Positions 41,526 to 50,338 are shown, counted from the stretch's first letter. The stretch is DNA of 64,000 nt from Actinomadura meyerae (GCF_900188445.1 NZ_FZOR01000005.1:124001-188000), one strand, 5' to 3'. Translations and numbers: made by a program. The notes: generated by a model from the sequence alone, not told the origin.

Positions 41526-42461
41526 GTGATCAGTGAGCTGCGGGCGGCGACGATCGCCGTCTCCGACCTGGAGCGTTCGCGCGCCTTCTACGCGGAGACC
41601 TTCGGATACACCGTCCACGGCGCGGAGACCGCGGTCGGCGGCGCCGAGGCCGAGCGGGCGTGGCGGATGCCGCGCGGGCTGACCGGCCGGACGGTCGTGC
41701 TCGGCCCCGAGGGCGCCGCGACCGGGCTGGTGCGGCTCGTGTCCTTCGACGCGCCCGGCGAGCGCATCTGGGGCGACTACTCCCGCGCCCATGACCTCGG
41801 GCACTACGCGCTCAACATCCGGGTCGGCGACCTCGGGCAGGCCCTGGACCGGCTGGCGCGGACGGGCGGCGGCGTCCGCTCGAAGCCCACGCACTGGACG
41901 GTCACCCCCGAGCTGTCCGCCTGGGACTCGCTCTCCTTCGACCCGGACGGCGTCGTCCTCGACGTGTTCCAGCTCGAACCCGCCCCCGGCACCGCGTTCG
42001 CCGACTACGACGGCCGGTCCAGCGAGTTGCAGACGGTCGCGGTGCACTCCGCCGACGCCCCCGCGTCCGCCGCCTTCTACGAGGCGCTCGGGTTCGTCAA
42101 GCTGTACGACAAGGTCGTCGAGGGGATGGAGTCGTTCTTCCAGTTCCCCGAGGGCACCGGGCTGCACAACATCAACATGTACGTTCCCGGCGACACGATG
42201 AACGGGCGCGTCGAGATCGCCCAGTACGTCGGGCTCGCGGGCCGGAGCCTGCGGGAGCGCGCCGTCCCGCCGAACCTCGGGATCCTGTCGGTCTCGCTGG
42301 AGACCGACGACCTGGCCGCCACCGCCGCCCTGCTCGCGGAACGCGGCGCCGAACCGGTCTGCGCGCCGGTCGGGCTCGACCTTCCGCCCCACGGGCCCGC
42401 GCTGGTCCAGCCGTTCTTCGGCCCGGACGGCGAGGTCCTGGAGTTCTACCAGCGCCGGTAG
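41526..42461 (+). CDS. two-domain VOC (glyoxalase/extradiol dioxygenase fold) protein
   Basis: 311 aa in two VOC modules (residues about 1-155 and 160-305). The second module has AVHSADAPASAAFYEALGFV, GLHNINMYVPG and a C-terminal FFGPDGEVLEFYQ with a metal-type Glu. The first module lacks the usual N-terminal His and may be structural. GTG 41526 follows AGGTGG. It probably acts in the same catabolic pathway as the facing genes, with which it shares an upstream motif. Dioxygenase, isomerase or lyase cannot be told apart. Confidence 0.78.
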   Translation: MISELRAATIAVSDLERSRAFYAETFGYTVHGAETAVGGAEAERAWRMPRGLTGRTVVLGPEGAATGLVRLVSFDAPGERIWGDYSRAHDLGHYALNIRVGDLGQALDRLARTGGGVRSKPTHWTVTPELSAWDSLSFDPDGVVLDVFQLEPAPGTAFADYDGRSSELQTVAVHSADAPASAAFYEALGFVKLYDKVVEGMESFFQFPEGTGLHNINMYVPGDTMNGRVEIAQYVGLAGRSLRERAVPPNLGILSVSLETDDLAATAALLAERGAEPVCAPVGLDLPPHGPALVQPFFGPDGEVLEFYQRR

Positions 42462-42480
42462 GGCGGGCGGCCGGCCCGCC
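42462..42480. terminator. bidirectional terminator between the two VOC genes
   Basis: GGCGGGC-N5-GCCCGCC, a perfect 7-bp stem filling the whole 19-base gap between the convergent VOC genes. Confidence 0.72.
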
Positions 42481-43455
42481 TCAGCGGGTGGGCTGCCACA
42501 GCTCGACGCCGACCCCGTTCGGGGTGTCGACCATGGCCAGCCGCGCGTCCCCGTGCAGGGGCGTGGAGGCGGCGAACGGGCGGCACCGGACGCGCCCTCC
42601 CGCGCTCTCGGCCGCGGCCACGGCGCCGTCGAGGTCGGGGGTGACCGCGGACCAGCCGGAGTGGCCGAGCGCGCGGCCGGGACGCTGCGCCGCGCGCCGG
42701 TCGACGCCGCCGGGGTTGTCCGGCACATGGACGAGCTCGATGCGCGCGGTGCCGCCGCCCTCGCCCGCGACGAACGCGAGGCGCGTGCGCGTGCCGGGCG
42801 GCAGGTCGGCCATCGCCTCGAACCCCGGCGAGCCGAAGGTGACGTCGTATCCGGCCGTCATGCCGAGCGCGGCCCAGAAGCCGAGTTCGGCCTCGAAGTC
42901 GGGGGCGTGGCTCACGACCGACGTGACCTCTGTGTAGTGCCGTGCCGGGTCGGTCTCCCAGGCGGCGGTGGCGCGCGCGCTGGCCGGCTGGACGAAGACG
43001 AGGTCGGTGCCGTCCGGTCCGAAGCAGAAGCCCTCCGTGACCGTCACCGTGATGTCGCCGACCGGCACCTCGAAGGTCGACGGCGTGCCGCACCGGTACC
43101 CGGCCTCGGTCAGGCGGGCGTGGGTGGCGTGCAGATCCTTGGTGTAGATGTCGATGGCGGCCAGGCCGATGTCCAGGGTGTGGGGATGCTCCGGCGGCGC
43201 CACCGGGTCGTCCACCTTCAGCAGGTGGATGCGGCCCGTGGCCGCTCCGGCGGCGGCCAGCATCATCACCTCGGCGTCGCGGCGTCCGGCCTCGGCGCCC
43301 CAGAGGCGGGCCGCGTCCTCCGCCAGGACGACGCCTTCGGCCGCCACCTGGAAGCCCAGCTCGCCGCAGAGCAGGTCCAGGTGGGGCTGGAAGTCGCTGA
43401 CGCCGACCAGCGCGGCGGTGATGCCGGTGACGAGCGGGGCGGGGTCGGTGCTCAC
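42481..43455 (-). CDS. VOC-superfamily protein of the catabolic operon
   Basis: 324 aa with two VOC-type modules (GITAALVGVSDFQPHLDLLC near the N-terminus; HYTEVTSVVSHAPDFEAELG in the middle; VDTPNGVGVELWQP at the end). Similar in plan to the facing gene at 41526 but divergent in sequence. GTG 43455 overlaps the stop of the FAD reductase (GTGA), so the two are translationally coupled and likely act on successive intermediates. The exact reaction is unknown. Confidence 0.75.
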   Translation of the reverse strand: MSTDPAPLVTGITAALVGVSDFQPHLDLLCGELGFQVAAEGVVLAEDAARLWGAEAGRRDAEVMMLAAAGAATGRIHLLKVDDPVAPPEHPHTLDIGLAAIDIYTKDLHATHARLTEAGYRCGTPSTFEVPVGDITVTVTEGFCFGPDGTDLVFVQPASARATAAWETDPARHYTEVTSVVSHAPDFEAELGFWAALGMTAGYDVTFGSPGFEAMADLPPGTRTRLAFVAGEGGGTARIELVHVPDNPGGVDRRAAQRPGRALGHSGWSAVTPDLDGAVAAAESAGGRVRCRPFAASTPLHGDARLAMVDTPNGVGVELWQPTR

Positions 43456-45011
43456 GGGGCCTCTTCTCTCGTCGGCGGACGTCCGGTGCGTTCCGGGGCG
43501 GCGTTTTCCTGAGCCTGCGCGGCGCCCTCGCGGGCCTTGGTGGTGCCCTCGCGGGCTTGGGCGGCGAGGCGCGCGCCCAGCACGCGGCCGAGCGTCAGCG
43601 CCGGGCCGACGCTCATCCCGCCGACGTAGTTGTCCCCGGCGAACACGTCGTTGCCGAGCACCTCGCCCACCGCGTACAGGCCGGCGATGGTGCCGCCGTC
43701 GCGGTCCCGGACGGCGAGGTCGCCGCCGACCTTGAGGCCGTCCCGGCTGAGGATCGAGGCCCCGACGGTCGTCATGCCGTAGAAGGGCGGCGTCCCGATC
43801 GGCATCGGCAGCGTCGTCCGGCCGCGCTCGGGGTCGTGCCCGGCGGCGACGGCGGCGTTGTAGCGCTCGACGGTGCCGGTGAGGGCGGCCGCGTCCACGC
43901 CGAGCCGCCCGGCGAGTTCCTCCAGGGTGGGCGCGGCGACGATCCACCGGCCGCGCCGCAGCTCTTCGTCCATCCGCTCGCGGGTCCAGTCGCCCGCGCC
44001 GTTCCGCAGCAGCGGGTCGGCGACACGGGCGACGGCGTCGTCCCAGACGATGTGCATCGCGAGGCCGGGCTGCTCGGTCAGGGCGCGCTCGCGCAGTTCG
44101 GGGCTCGTCACGTCCTCCGCGACGAACCGCTCGCCGGCGCGGTTCACCCAGATCTCGTGGGGCGTCCGGTAGGCGGGCGCCACCTCGATGAACGCCTCGC
44201 GGTAGTCGACCGCGAAGCCGGGGCGGGCGGGGTCGGGGATCAGGCCCATGACGGGCAGGAACGTCCCGTTGCCGGTCACGTCGGCGCCCAGCCCGGCGGC
44301 CAGTTCCAGGCCGTCGCCGGTCGCGTGGTCGAGGCAGCCGATCAGCGCGTCCTCGCAGCCGGGCGGCAGGAACCGGTTGCGCAGCTCGCGGTTCGCGTCG
44401 TAGCCGCCGGTGGCCAGCACGACGGCGCCGCCGTGCGCGGTGAAGTCGCCGTCCCCGTCACGGGACGCGGTGACGCCGACGACGCGCCCGTCCTCCACGA
44501 GCGCGCCCGTGACGCGGGCGCCGGTGACCAGCCGCACCGCACCGGCGTCCACCCACCGCCGCAGCTCCTGCTCAAGGACGCGCAGCATCGACCGGCCCTG
44601 CTCGACGCCCCAGTAGGTGCGCGGCGCCGCGTAGACCTCGTGGCCGTGCACCAGCGCGGGGGTGTCGGGGTGGAAGTCGAAGCCGAGCCCCTCCAGCCAG
44701 TCGACCGTGCCGCCCTGCCTGCTCACGGTCTCCCAGGACAGGTCGGGGTCGGCCTTGCCGTGGGAGAGGCGCATCACGTCGCGCCAGTGCGCGCGCGGGT
44801 CGTCCTCGATGCCGCGCTCCGCCTGCCGCCGGGTGCCCGCGCCGCTGATCTCGCCGTTGGCGATGTGCAGCATGCCGCCGAGGGCGGGCCGCTTCTCGAT
44901 CAGCAGGACGCTCGCGCCGCCCGCCGCCGCCTCGATGGCCGTGCACAGCCCCGCACCGCCGCCGCCGACCACGACGACGTCGAACCGACCCAGCCGCTCG
45001 ACCGTCCGCAC
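43452..45011 (-). CDS. FAD-dependent fumarate reductase/3-ketosteroid dehydrogenase-type flavoprotein
   Basis: 519 aa. Dinucleotide-binding motif FDVVVVGGGGAGLCTAIEAA (about residues 9-28) and C-terminal GLYAVGEVLGNDVFAGDNYVG (about 455-475) define the FAD_binding_2 family. HGHEVYAAPRTYWGVEQG and VLATGGYDANRELRNRFLPP are typical. It would oxidise or reduce an alpha,beta double bond in a ketone or carboxylate substrate. GTG 45011 follows AGGAGG. First gene of the operon with the VOC protein. The charged C-terminal tail repeats REG(A/T)(A/T)-type units. Confidence 0.85.
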   Translation of the reverse strand: MRTVERLGRFDVVVVGGGGAGLCTAIEAAAGGASVLLIEKRPALGGMLHIANGEISGAGTRRQAERGIEDDPRAHWRDVMRLSHGKADPDLSWETVSRQGGTVDWLEGLGFDFHPDTPALVHGHEVYAAPRTYWGVEQGRSMLRVLEQELRRWVDAGAVRLVTGARVTGALVEDGRVVGVTASRDGDGDFTAHGGAVVLATGGYDANRELRNRFLPPGCEDALIGCLDHATGDGLELAAGLGADVTGNGTFLPVMGLIPDPARPGFAVDYREAFIEVAPAYRTPHEIWVNRAGERFVAEDVTSPELRERALTEQPGLAMHIVWDDAVARVADPLLRNGAGDWTRERMDEELRRGRWIVAAPTLEELAGRLGVDAAALTGTVERYNAAVAAGHDPERGRTTLPMPIGTPPFYGMTTVGASILSRDGLKVGGDLAVRDRDGGTIAGLYAVGEVLGNDVFAGDNYVGGMSVGPALTLGRVLGARLAAQAREGTTKAREGAAQAQENAAPERTGRPPTREEAP

Positions 45012-45034
45012 CGACCGCCTCCTGTTTCAAACAG

Positions 45035-45048
45035 CGGAATGCCGTTTC
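45035..45048 (-). promoter_or_regulatory. shared motif upstream of FAD reductase operon
   Basis: On the minus strand GAAACGGCATTCCG, one change from the copy at 41494. It is flanked by the 13-base palindrome CTGTTT-C-AAACAG at 45022-45034. Its place 24 bases upstream of the start suggests a regulator site. Confidence 0.52.
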
Positions 45049-45100
45049 AGAACCTAGGAGGGCGGTCGGCGCCTTGTCAACGCCCCGGACGGCCGGCCCG

Positions 45101-46630
45101 CTACCCGCCGAAGCGGGCGCGCAGGGTCTTGCGGTCGAGCTTGCCCACGGCGGTCTTGGGGATCGCGTCCGCGAAGATGATCTTGCGCGGCTTCTTGTAG
45201 GAGGCGATCCGCGCGGTCACGTGCTCGACCAGCCGGTCGCCGAGCCCGTCGTCCGGCTCGGTCCCCTCGGCGAGGACGACGACGGCGGTGACCGCCTCCA
45301 CCCACCGCTCGTCGGGCGTGCCCACGACCGCGGCCTCGCGCACGGCCGGATGCTCCAGCAGGACGTCCTCGACCTCGCGCGGGTACACGTTGTAGCCGCC
45401 GCTGATGATCATGTCGGACGTCCGGTCCTTGAGGAACAGGAAGCCGTCGCCGTCGAGGACGCCGACGTCGCGGGTGTGCACCCAGCCGTCGCGGAAGGTC
45501 TGCGCGGTCAGCTCCGGCGCGTCGAAGTACCCGGCGGTGGCCGAGGGGCCGCGCACCACGATCTCGCCGGGCTCGCCCGGGGCGGCCTCGCGGCCGTGCT
45601 CGTCCAGCAGCCGCAGCTCGATGTCGGCGGCGACCTGCCCGCAGGCGGCGAGCCGGTCGCCGGTGTGGTCCTCGGGGCGCAGCACCGCGATGCACAGCGG
45701 GATCTCGGTCTGCCCGTAGTACTGCCAGAAGCGGTCCCGGCCCCACGCGCGCATGGCGCGCTCGATGACGGGACGCGGCATCGGCGAGGCGCCGTAGATG
45801 ACCCGGCGCAGCGTGGAGACGTCCGCCGCCGCGAAGGCCGGGTGCTCGACCAGCATCTGGATCATGGTCGGCACCAGGTTGACCGCCGTGGCCCCGTAGC
45901 GGGAGATCGCGTCCAGGAACGGCTCCGGCGCGAAGCCGGGGAGGATGACCGTGCGGCCGCCGCGCAGCCACAGCGGCAGCACGAACACACCGCTGGCGTG
46001 GATGAGGCTCGCCGCGTGCAGCATCACGTCGTCGGCCGTCGCCGGGAACAGGTTGAGCAGCACGTTCCGGCAGATCCCGGCGTAGGACGCCTGGGTGTGC
46101 TGCGCCGCCTTCAGCGTGCCGGTCGTCCCGGATGTGAACAGCGTGAGGATGACGTCGTCGGCGTCCACCTCGACCTCGGGCAGGGTCGCGGGGGCGCTCT
46201 CAGCCCGCTCCATGAGCGGCGGCTCGCCGTCCAGCGCGGTCTCCAGGCCGAGGAACGCGACGTCCGGCAGCGCGGCGGCCAGCTCGCGGGCGCGGTCGGT
46301 GAGGTCGGCGCCGAACACGACCAGCTCGCAGCGGGTCTCGGTGAGCATCGTGACGTGCTCGGCCACCGACAGCCGCGCGTTGAGCGGGACGCGGTTGATC
46401 CCGGCCTTCACGCAGGCGAAGTCGAGCGGCACGCTGAGCAGGCCGTTGTTCACCAGCAGGCCCACGCGCCGGCGGTGCCCGGCGCCCTCCCGCGCCAGCG
46501 CGTGCGCGAGCCGGTTGCTCAGCTCGTCGACCTCGCCGAACGTCAGCTCGCGGTCGCCGAACACCACGGCCGTCCGGCCGGTGTGCTGCCGCGCGCCGCG
46601 GACGATCAGTTCACGGGTGGTGGGGCTCAC
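45101..46630 (-). CDS. acyl-CoA synthetase (AMP-dependent, class I)
   Basis: 509 aa ANL-family enzyme. AMP motif LTLFTSGTTGTLKAAQHT (about residues 165-182), A5-type YYGQTEIPL, A7 GWVHTRDVGVLDGDGFLFLKDR and A10 lysine in PKTAVGKLDRKTLR. It activates a carboxylic acid to its CoA thioester. The P-loop has L in place of the usual second acidic/Gly residue, a minor variant. GTG 46630 overlaps the stop of the enoyl-CoA hydratase gene (GTGA). With the hydratase and the PaaX regulator it suggests CoA-dependent breakdown of an aromatic or cyclic acid. Confidence 0.9.
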   Translation of the reverse strand: MSPTTRELIVRGARQHTGRTAVVFGDRELTFGEVDELSNRLAHALAREGAGHRRRVGLLVNNGLLSVPLDFACVKAGINRVPLNARLSVAEHVTMLTETRCELVVFGADLTDRARELAAALPDVAFLGLETALDGEPPLMERAESAPATLPEVEVDADDVILTLFTSGTTGTLKAAQHTQASYAGICRNVLLNLFPATADDVMLHAASLIHASGVFVLPLWLRGGRTVILPGFAPEPFLDAISRYGATAVNLVPTMIQMLVEHPAFAAADVSTLRRVIYGASPMPRPVIERAMRAWGRDRFWQYYGQTEIPLCIAVLRPEDHTGDRLAACGQVAADIELRLLDEHGREAAPGEPGEIVVRGPSATAGYFDAPELTAQTFRDGWVHTRDVGVLDGDGFLFLKDRTSDMIISGGYNVYPREVEDVLLEHPAVREAAVVGTPDERWVEAVTAVVVLAEGTEPDDGLGDRLVEHVTARIASYKKPRKIIFADAIPKTAVGKLDRKTLRARFGG

Positions 46631-47418
46631 GGGGTGGTCTCCTCTCCGGCGAAGCGCCCGTGCCGGCCGGCACCGGCGACGAACCTGGCGGCGCCGCTCA
46701 CGCCCTCGCGCGCCACGATCGGGACGCCCGCGGCGCCCTCGTCGCGCAGCGCCTCGGCGAGGGGCAGGTCGAGGCCGGCGTAGGTCGAGGCGCGGTCGGC
46801 CAGCACGCATTCGAACGGGAACGACGCGATCTGGTCGGCCAGCTCGCGCGCGGCGTCGACCGCCTCGCCCGGCTCGACGACCCGGTTGGCCAGGCCGATC
46901 GCGAGGGCCTCGTCCGCCTCGACGGGGCGTCCCGTCATGATCAGGTCGAGCGCGCGGCCGAGGCCGACGATCCGCGGCAGCCGGACGGTGCCGCCGTCGA
47001 TGAGCGGCACGCCCCAGCGGCGGCAGAAGACGCCGAGCACCGCGTCGCGCTCGACGATCCGCAGGTCGGCGAGGAGCGCGAGCTCCAGCCCGCCCGCGAC
47101 CGCGTAGCCGCTCACGGCGGCGATGAGCGGCTTGCTCAGCGCCATCCGGGTCGGCCCCATCGGGCCGCTGCCGCCGCCCTCGGGGTCCAGCTCGTTGCGG
47201 CGCTCGGGGTCGGCGACCGCGGTGAGGTCGGCGCCCGCGCAGAACGTCCCGCCGCTCCCGGCGAGCACCGCGACGCGCTGCCCCGGGTCGGCCTCGAACG
47301 CCGCGAACGCCTCCCGCAGCTCGGCGGCCATCGGCCCGTCGACGGCGTTGCGCCGGTCGGGGCGGTCCATCCAGATCGTGGTGGTCGTCCCCGCCACCTC
47401 GACACGCACGTCGGCCAT
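46627..47418 (-). CDS. enoyl-CoA hydratase/isomerase family protein
   Basis: 263 aa crotonase-fold protein. The oxyanion-hole blocks GSGGTFCAGADLTAVAD (about residues 55-71) and VSGYAVAGGLELALLADLRI (about 102-121) are present. GVPLIDGGTVRLPRIVG has Asp/Gly at the site where hydratases use Glu, so isomerase or other crotonase chemistry is possible. ATG 47418 follows GGAGGTGG. First gene of the operon with acyl-CoA synthetase. Divergent from PaaX. Confidence 0.88.
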   Translation of the reverse strand: MADVRVEVAGTTTTIWMDRPDRRNAVDGPMAAELREAFAAFEADPGQRVAVLAGSGGTFCAGADLTAVADPERRNELDPEGGGSGPMGPTRMALSKPLIAAVSGYAVAGGLELALLADLRIVERDAVLGVFCRRWGVPLIDGGTVRLPRIVGLGRALDLIMTGRPVEADEALAIGLANRVVEPGEAVDAARELADQIASFPFECVLADRASTYAGLDLPLAEALRDEGAAGVPIVAREGVSGAARFVAGAGRHGRFAGEETTP

Positions 47419-47437
47419 CGCCACCTCCGCGTCCTAC

Positions 47438-47457
47438 AGTGATACGAACGCCTCACT
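47438..47457. promoter_or_regulatory. inverted repeat in the hydratase/PaaX divergent gap
   Basis: AGTGA-N10-TCACT in the 47-base gap, next to a TATAAC -10-like box for the PaaX gene. A plausible PaaX operator controlling both directions. Confidence 0.5.
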
Positions 47458-47465
47458 TATAACGC

Positions 47466-48287
47466 ATGTTGGCAGATCCAGTCCATAAGGTGTTACAAAT
47501 GCTCGAGCCGACCGCCCGCAAGCTGCTGCTGGACTTGGTCACGGCCCGTCCGCGCACCCGGTTCACGATCTCGGCGCTGTGCCGGGCCGGGGAGATCGTC
47601 GGGCTGAGCGCGCCGAGCGTCCGCATGGCGGCCAAGCGGCTGAACGAGGAGGGTGTGCTGGAGCGCGCCGGGCGCGGCGTCTACCTGCCTCGCCCCGAGC
47701 GGCTGCGCACCTACCCGCACGTCGAGCACTGGACGGCCCGCGACGCCACCCGCGTGCCCTGGACGGGACGCTGGGCCGCCGTGGAGAACTCCGCCACCGC
47801 CCGCACCGACCGCGCCGCCCTCCGCCACCACGACCGGGCCCTGGAGCTCCTCGGCTTCCACGCCTGGCGCGGCGCGCTGCACGTCCGTCCGGACAACCTC
47901 CGCGGCGGCGTTGCGGGGCTGCGCGAGACGCTCACCGGCACCGGCATGGCCCCCGGCGCCGTCGTCTTCGCGATCGACGGGCTCGACCCCGCCACCGACC
48001 TGGAGCTGCGCGGCCTCTGGGACACTGAGGCCCTCACCGCGGCCCTCGGCCGCACGGCCGACGAGCTGACCCGCAGCCGCGACCGCCTGCACACCCTCAG
48101 CCCCGAGGAGTTCGCCCGCGAGTCCCTGCTGCTCGGCAGCCGCGCGATCGCGACGATCCTGCACGACCCGCTGCTCCCCGAGGAGCTCTGCGACCCGGAC
48201 CCGCACCGGCGCCTGGTCGCGCTGACCAAGACCTACCAGGACACCGCCCAGGAGGTCTGGGGCCGCCTTCTCGACCTGAGCGATTGA
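47466..48287 (+). CDS. PaaX-family transcriptional repressor
   Basis: 273 aa. N-terminal winged helix (ARKLLLDLVTARPRTRFTIS, SAPSVRMAAKRLNEEGVLER), a central PaaX domain and a C-terminal segment LLLGSRAIATILHDPLLPEELCDP typical of PaaX_C. PaaX of E. coli represses phenylacetate breakdown and is released by phenylacetyl-CoA. Here it is divergent from the hydratase/acyl-CoA synthetase operon, so it probably responds to a CoA ester made by that pathway. ATG 47499 is a shorter alternative start; neither has a clear ribosome site. Confidence 0.87.
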   Translation: MLADPVHKVLQMLEPTARKLLLDLVTARPRTRFTISALCRAGEIVGLSAPSVRMAAKRLNEEGVLERAGRGVYLPRPERLRTYPHVEHWTARDATRVPWTGRWAAVENSATARTDRAALRHHDRALELLGFHAWRGALHVRPDNLRGGVAGLRETLTGTGMAPGAVVFAIDGLDPATDLELRGLWDTEALTAALGRTADELTRSRDRLHTLSPEEFARESLLLGSRAIATILHDPLLPEELCDPDPHRRLVALTKTYQDTAQEVWGRLLDLSD

Positions 48288-48293
48288 CGCCGC

Positions 48294-49352
48294 TCAGCGA
48301 AGGAACGACTCCAGCCGCTCCTTCTCCTCGTCCACGGCGAGCCGCTCGCTCTTGGACAGCGGCCGCAGCTCGGTGACGGTCACGGCGCCCTCCTTCACGG
48401 TCCAGGTTCCGGCGACGCGTCCGTCCACCAGCACTGCGCGCTCACCGGCGACCGACAGGCCCCGGTCGGCGTCGTCGATGATCCGGCTCCGGTCCTGGTA
48501 GCCGAGGATCGCGTTGTCGAACGCCGGCAGGAAGCGCACCGGGGCGGGGGTGTCGGGGTCGGGGCGCGGGGCGTCCGGGAGGTCGAGCAGCTTGCGGCCC
48601 CGCTCGTCGCGGAAGACGACCAGCTCGTCCCGCAGCGCGGCGACCGCGGCGGGCAGGCCCGCGAGACCGCACCAGGCCCGCAGGTCGGACGAGGTCGCCG
48701 GCCCGAACGCGGCCAGGTAGCGCCGCACCAGCACCTGCCCGACCGGGTCGGCCTCGTCCTCGGGCAGCGGGTCCATCTCCCGCCCGAGCCAGCAGGACAG
48801 CAGCACATTGCGGACACCGCCCTTGGCGCGCCAGAGCCCGCGCGGCGGCGCCTGAATCGTCGGCAGCAGCGCGGAGACCAGCATCTCCCCCAGCGCCCGA
48901 CGCCCCGGCGCGGGCCAGCGGTCGGCCACCGCCTCGACCAGCTCGGCCGTGGTCCGTGGCTGCCCGTCGTCCATGACGGCCCGTCCCGCCGCCGCGAGCT
49001 CGTCCAGGTCCACCCCGTCGAGTTCCCGCCGGTAGACCCCGAGCACCCGCTGCCGCAGCATGGCGTCGTGGCGCGCCCGCCAGGCCAGGGCGTCGTCCGC
49101 GGTGACGAGGTGGATGGTGCGGCGCATGAGCGGCATGCGCACCACACGGCGCCCGGTCAGCAGGCCGGACAGCTCCGCCGGGTCGAACCCGCGCAGCCGA
49201 GACCAGAGCCCGACGAACGGCTCCTGCGGCTCCTGCGCCTGCAACCCGCCCAGCCGGGCAACGGCGTCGAGCACCGGCACGTCGGCGCGGTCGAGCAACA
49301 TCTGCCGGGCGAGCGCGGCCCGATTGAGCGCCCGATCATCCAGAACCGTCAC
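48294..49352 (-). CDS. HTH_42/AlkZ-like winged-helix DNA glycosylase family protein
   Basis: 352 aa of the winged-helix-repeat family that includes AlkZ/AlkX glycosylases, which unhook interstrand crosslinks and self-resist DNA-damaging antibiotics. GLQAQEPQEPFVGLWSRL near residue 35 keeps the QxQ pair used as catalytic residues in that family. RRTIHLVTADDALAWR, FLPAFDNAILGYQDRSRIID and a C-terminal VDGRVAGTWTVK are further family landmarks. GTG 49352 is chosen after GGGAGGGG; the frame runs 60 bases further upstream. Activity on alkylated DNA is inferred. Confidence 0.82.
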   Translation of the reverse strand: MTVLDDRALNRAALARQMLLDRADVPVLDAVARLGGLQAQEPQEPFVGLWSRLRGFDPAELSGLLTGRRVVRMPLMRRTIHLVTADDALAWRARHDAMLRQRVLGVYRRELDGVDLDELAAAGRAVMDDGQPRTTAELVEAVADRWPAPGRRALGEMLVSALLPTIQAPPRGLWRAKGGVRNVLLSCWLGREMDPLPEDEADPVGQVLVRRYLAAFGPATSSDLRAWCGLAGLPAAVAALRDELVVFRDERGRKLLDLPDAPRPDPDTPAPVRFLPAFDNAILGYQDRSRIIDDADRGLSVAGERAVLVDGRVAGTWTVKEGAVTVTELRPLSKSERLAVDEEKERLESFLR

Positions 49353-49456
49353 TACCGCAACCCCTCCCAAGATGGACGCCTCGCCATCCACCCTGGCACC
49401 CATAACGGCCACTTCCTGACCGCTATCCCAGAGGAGAGACCGGTGTCAGACCCGGC

Positions 49457-49702
49457 TCACTCGCCGTCGTCGGGCTTGCGGAGGACGTAGACGCCCCGGC
49501 CCGCGATGCCGCGAAGGACGCCGTCCTCGCGAAGCGTCTTGACCGCCTCGGCGACGGTGCGCTCACTCACGTCGCACTCCTGGGCGAGCTGCCGCGTGGT
49601 GGGGATCTTGGAGCCGACGGGATAGGTGCCGTCCGCGATGCGGCGCAGGATCAGGGTCGTGATCTGCTCCCGCAACGGGCGCGGATCGGACAGATCAACC
49701 AT
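49457..49702 (-). CDS. mini GntR-family regulator (DNA-binding domain only), copy 1
   Basis: 81 aa, only the GntR winged helix: PLREQITTLILRRIADGTYP, GSKIPTTRQLAQECDVSERT and VLRGIAGRGVYVLRKPDDGE. The usual effector domain is absent. It is paralogous to the next gene upstream, including the C-terminal GRGV(Y/F)VLR-PDDGE and similar 3' DNA. Such short GntR proteins occur in actinomycetes and may bind DNA as simple dimers. ATG 49702 is chosen. Confidence 0.82.
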   Translation of the reverse strand: MVDLSDPRPLREQITTLILRRIADGTYPVGSKIPTTRQLAQECDVSERTVAEAVKTLREDGVLRGIAGRGVYVLRKPDDGE

Positions 49703-49794
49703 GCCTGCAACGCTAGCGACGCACACACGCATGGAGCGCCGGTTCTTGCCTGACGAGCCAGCGCACCTTCTGGGCGATCGGTGTCAGACCTGGA

Positions 49795-50043
49795 TCATTC
49801 GCCGTCGTCGGGCGTCCGCAGCACGAAGACGCCGCGTCCGGGGACACCGCGCACCAGACCGCGTTCCTTGAGGATGCGGACCGCCTCGGCCGCCGTTCGC
49901 TGGCTGACGCCGTAGATGTCGGCGAGTTGGGACGCGGAGGGGATCCGGCGCCCGACCTGGATCTCGCCGGACGCGATCTGCGCGGCCACCGCGTCGGCCA
50001 CCTGGACCTTGAGCGGATCGGCCCCTTCAAGATCGATGCTCAC
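49795..50043 (-). CDS. mini GntR-family regulator (DNA-binding domain only), copy 2
   Basis: 82 aa GntR winged helix without effector domain: PLKVQVADAVAAQIASGEIQ, IPSASQLADIYGVSQRTAAE, GVPGRGVFVLRTPDDGE. Tandem paralogue of copy 1, 92 bases upstream of it on the same strand. Both genes end in near-identical DNA preceded by GGTGTCAGACC, a sign of recent duplication. Targets unknown. Confidence 0.82.
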   Translation of the reverse strand: MSIDLEGADPLKVQVADAVAAQIASGEIQVGRRIPSASQLADIYGVSQRTAAEAVRILKERGLVRGVPGRGVFVLRTPDDGE

Positions 50044-50338
50044 AGATCGACGGTACCCATGGCACCGAGCTCATGTCGACCTGTGCACGCATATGCAAAC
50101 CGGTGCCACGTCGCGGCCTCCGGCCTACCGGGGAGGCATCGGGCCACCTGGTGAGGTGGCCGTGTGCGGACAGGTGCGGAGTGCTCTTCCCACATTGTTG
50201 TGGGCGCGTTCCCCGTGGATCTGGGAGCATCACGACCACCGAAGGATGAAATCACCGAATTGCTCACCGTTACCGGACGATCTCGTCGCCGGTGATCGGC
50301 AGGCCGGGTATCGCCCTCCCCCTCATGCAAGGAGAACC
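50044..50338. other. 295-base intergenic region with palindromes
   Basis: No gene is seen. It separates divergent mini GntR and small-protein genes and holds GCATATGC (50089-50096) near the GntR start and CCCACA-N4-TGTGGG (50189-50204), a perfect hairpin or operator. These are candidate GntR sites. Confidence 0.45.
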
